DNA from: CAXBID01 sp963975495
GTDB lineage: Bacteria > Bacteroidota > Bacteroidia > Flavobacteriales > Flavobacteriaceae
Direction of reading: 5' to 3'
DNA: 6,086 nt
Assembly: GCA_963975495.1 (NCBI GenBank)
Contig: CAXBID010000236.1
Location: forward strand, 1-6,086
Shown: positions 5,433 through 6,086 of the stretch, one piece after another
Position numbering within the stretch: position 1 is the first letter of the stretch
How the letters are laid out: each line of letters starts with the position of its first letter
Translations under genes and position numbers: made by a program
The notes under the pieces: model-generated
What the model saw: only the letters and a program-made list of their open reading frames with translations
Database searches by the model: none
Told to the model about the DNA's origin: nothing

Positions 5433-6055
5433 ATGGTATTGAAAATGAAAACACTTAGAGTCTGTTTAAGAATTTGTGATTGTAATTTTTATTGGCCATT
5501 TTTGATGCAGTATGAGGCATAATTTTTAAGCATAGCCATAGCTACGGTTCAAAATTGTAACGAAATAATGTGCAAAAAGGGGTATAAAAAAATAATTGAC
5601 AAAATCTTAAACAGACTCTTAAAATTATTCCGATTTTATTTCTACTGTTTTTCAGTTGTAACGCTCAAGAAAAAAAGCACCAACAAAATGAGCAAAATGC
5701 TGTCAAACCAGACGAAAATATTCAAGTAAATAAAGAATATGACGAATACGGTAACTTAACACGATACGACTCTATTTACTCATACAGTTATTCATCAGAA
5801 GGGAAATTAAATGACAGTATAAAAATGCAATTTCAGCGCCATTTTAGCAATCACTCCTTTTTAAATGATTCTTTTTTTGATAATTTTTTTGAACGTGACT
5901 CAACAACTGGTCATTTCAATCATGAAAACTTTTTCTTTGATGGTTTTATGAATCAGGATGAAGGCATTAAAAGCATGATGAAGCGCATGGATTCCATCCA
6001 GCAATTATTTTTCAACGAAAACCAAAGAAGCATCATTCCTGCCGAACCTGAGTAA
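5433..6055 (+). pseudogene. Small lipoprotein gene disrupted by MITE insertion in its signal peptide
   Basis: A 5' piece starts at ATG 5433 (or the in-frame ATG at 5445) and reads MVLKMKTL before entering the element and stopping at 5520-5522. The 3' piece is open from 5600 to the stop at 6053-6055 but has no ATG, GTG or TTG until 5825. Deleting 5458-5621 (element plus one TTA) fuses the two in frame as MKTLKIIPILFLLFFSC, a textbook signal peptide with lipobox FFSC (C17 from ATG 5445), giving 148 or 152 residues. The mature part is hydrophilic, rich in Asn, Asp, Ser and Phe, with YDEYGNLTRYDSIYSYSY and several F-rich stretches (SFFDNFF, NFFFDGF). I recognise no domain. The distal frame has no stops or frameshifts, so the insertion looks recent. 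As it stands a secreted product should not be made. Confidence 0.85.
5458..5618. mobile_element. 161-bp MITE-like element with terminal inverted repeats and TTA duplication
   Basis: The left end GAGTCTGTTTAAGAATTTGT (5458-5477) and the reverse complement of the right end (5599-5618) agree at 19 of 20 positions. TTA stands on both sides (5455-5457 and 5619-5621). The whole element is an imperfect palindrome whose centre, TAGCCATAGCTA (5533-5544), coincides with the midpoint of the two ends, so it could fold into one long hairpin. It encodes no transposase or ORF of note, as expected for a MITE moved in trans. A 3-bp TTA target would suit the TNA-type duplication of some IS5-family groups (IS1031-like), but the parent IS is not in this window, so the family is an inference. 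A solo end of the same element lies at 4232-4268. Confidence 0.87.
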
Positions 6056-6086
6056 TCAAATTGAATAGAATATAAATCTGATATTT

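Noticed and set aside
5433..5522. Short fusion ORF running from the lipoprotein start into the MITE
   Set aside because: It stops after 29 residues inside the element and has no recognisable sequence; it is a by-product of the insertion.
5825..6055. Independent small protein starting at ATG 5825
   Set aside because: The same frame is open upstream to 5600 and encodes a lipoprotein signal peptide and family-like sequence, so this ATG is an internal methionine of the interrupted gene.

Overview
The window looks like chromosomal DNA of a marine-type Flavobacteriaceae member (Bacteroidota). The evidence is AT-rich sequence with compact genes all on the + strand, no obvious Shine-Dalgarno sites, TAnnTTTG-type -7 promoter elements, typical flavobacterial lipoprotein signals (…SCKK, …SCNAQ), and a gene order I associate with this family (DUF2520, KdsC-like HAD, UbiA, Maf, conserved lipoprotein). 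The taxon is an inference from these traits.

Layout. Positions 1-330 hold the C-terminal part of a Rossmann/DUF2520 protein. The first 31 bases are an exact reverse complement of bases 208-238 of the same gene, so the left edge is probably a fold-back joint and not native sequence. A KdsC-like HAD phosphatase (311-841) overlaps it by 20 nt. A CAGTCT/CAGTCG hexamer array (846-919), a UbiA-family prenyltransferase (961-1866) and a second array of the same units in the opposite orientation (1933-2039) follow. Then come maf (2042-2635), a conserved lipoprotein (2663-3613), a short MscS-like channel (3668-4216) and corA (4269-5336). A small lipoprotein gene at the right end (5433-6055) is interrupted.

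The most informative structure is at the right. A 161-bp non-coding element (5458-5618) has about 20-bp terminal inverted repeats, is quasi-palindromic about its centre and is flanked by a TTA duplication. It has the form of a MITE. It sits in codon 5 of the lipoprotein gene. Removing the element and one TTA joins ATG AAA ACA CTT to AAA ATT ATT and restores an uninterrupted 148-152-aa lipoprotein with a normal signal peptide. A 37-bp solo end of the same element fills most of the mscS-corA gap and reaches to the corA start codon, so corA is bracketed by copies of the element.

How the genes fit together. The left half is a housekeeping set: KDO/LPS sugar synthesis (KdsC), a membrane prenyltransferase, and nucleotide-pool cleaning (Maf). 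The right half is envelope and ion homeostasis: lipoproteins, a mechanosensitive channel and a Mg/Co channel. No new enzymatic system is visible. The unusual content is repeat-driven: the MITE insertion, the solo MITE end before corA, the opposed hexamer arrays around the prenyltransferase gene, and the fold-back at the left edge.
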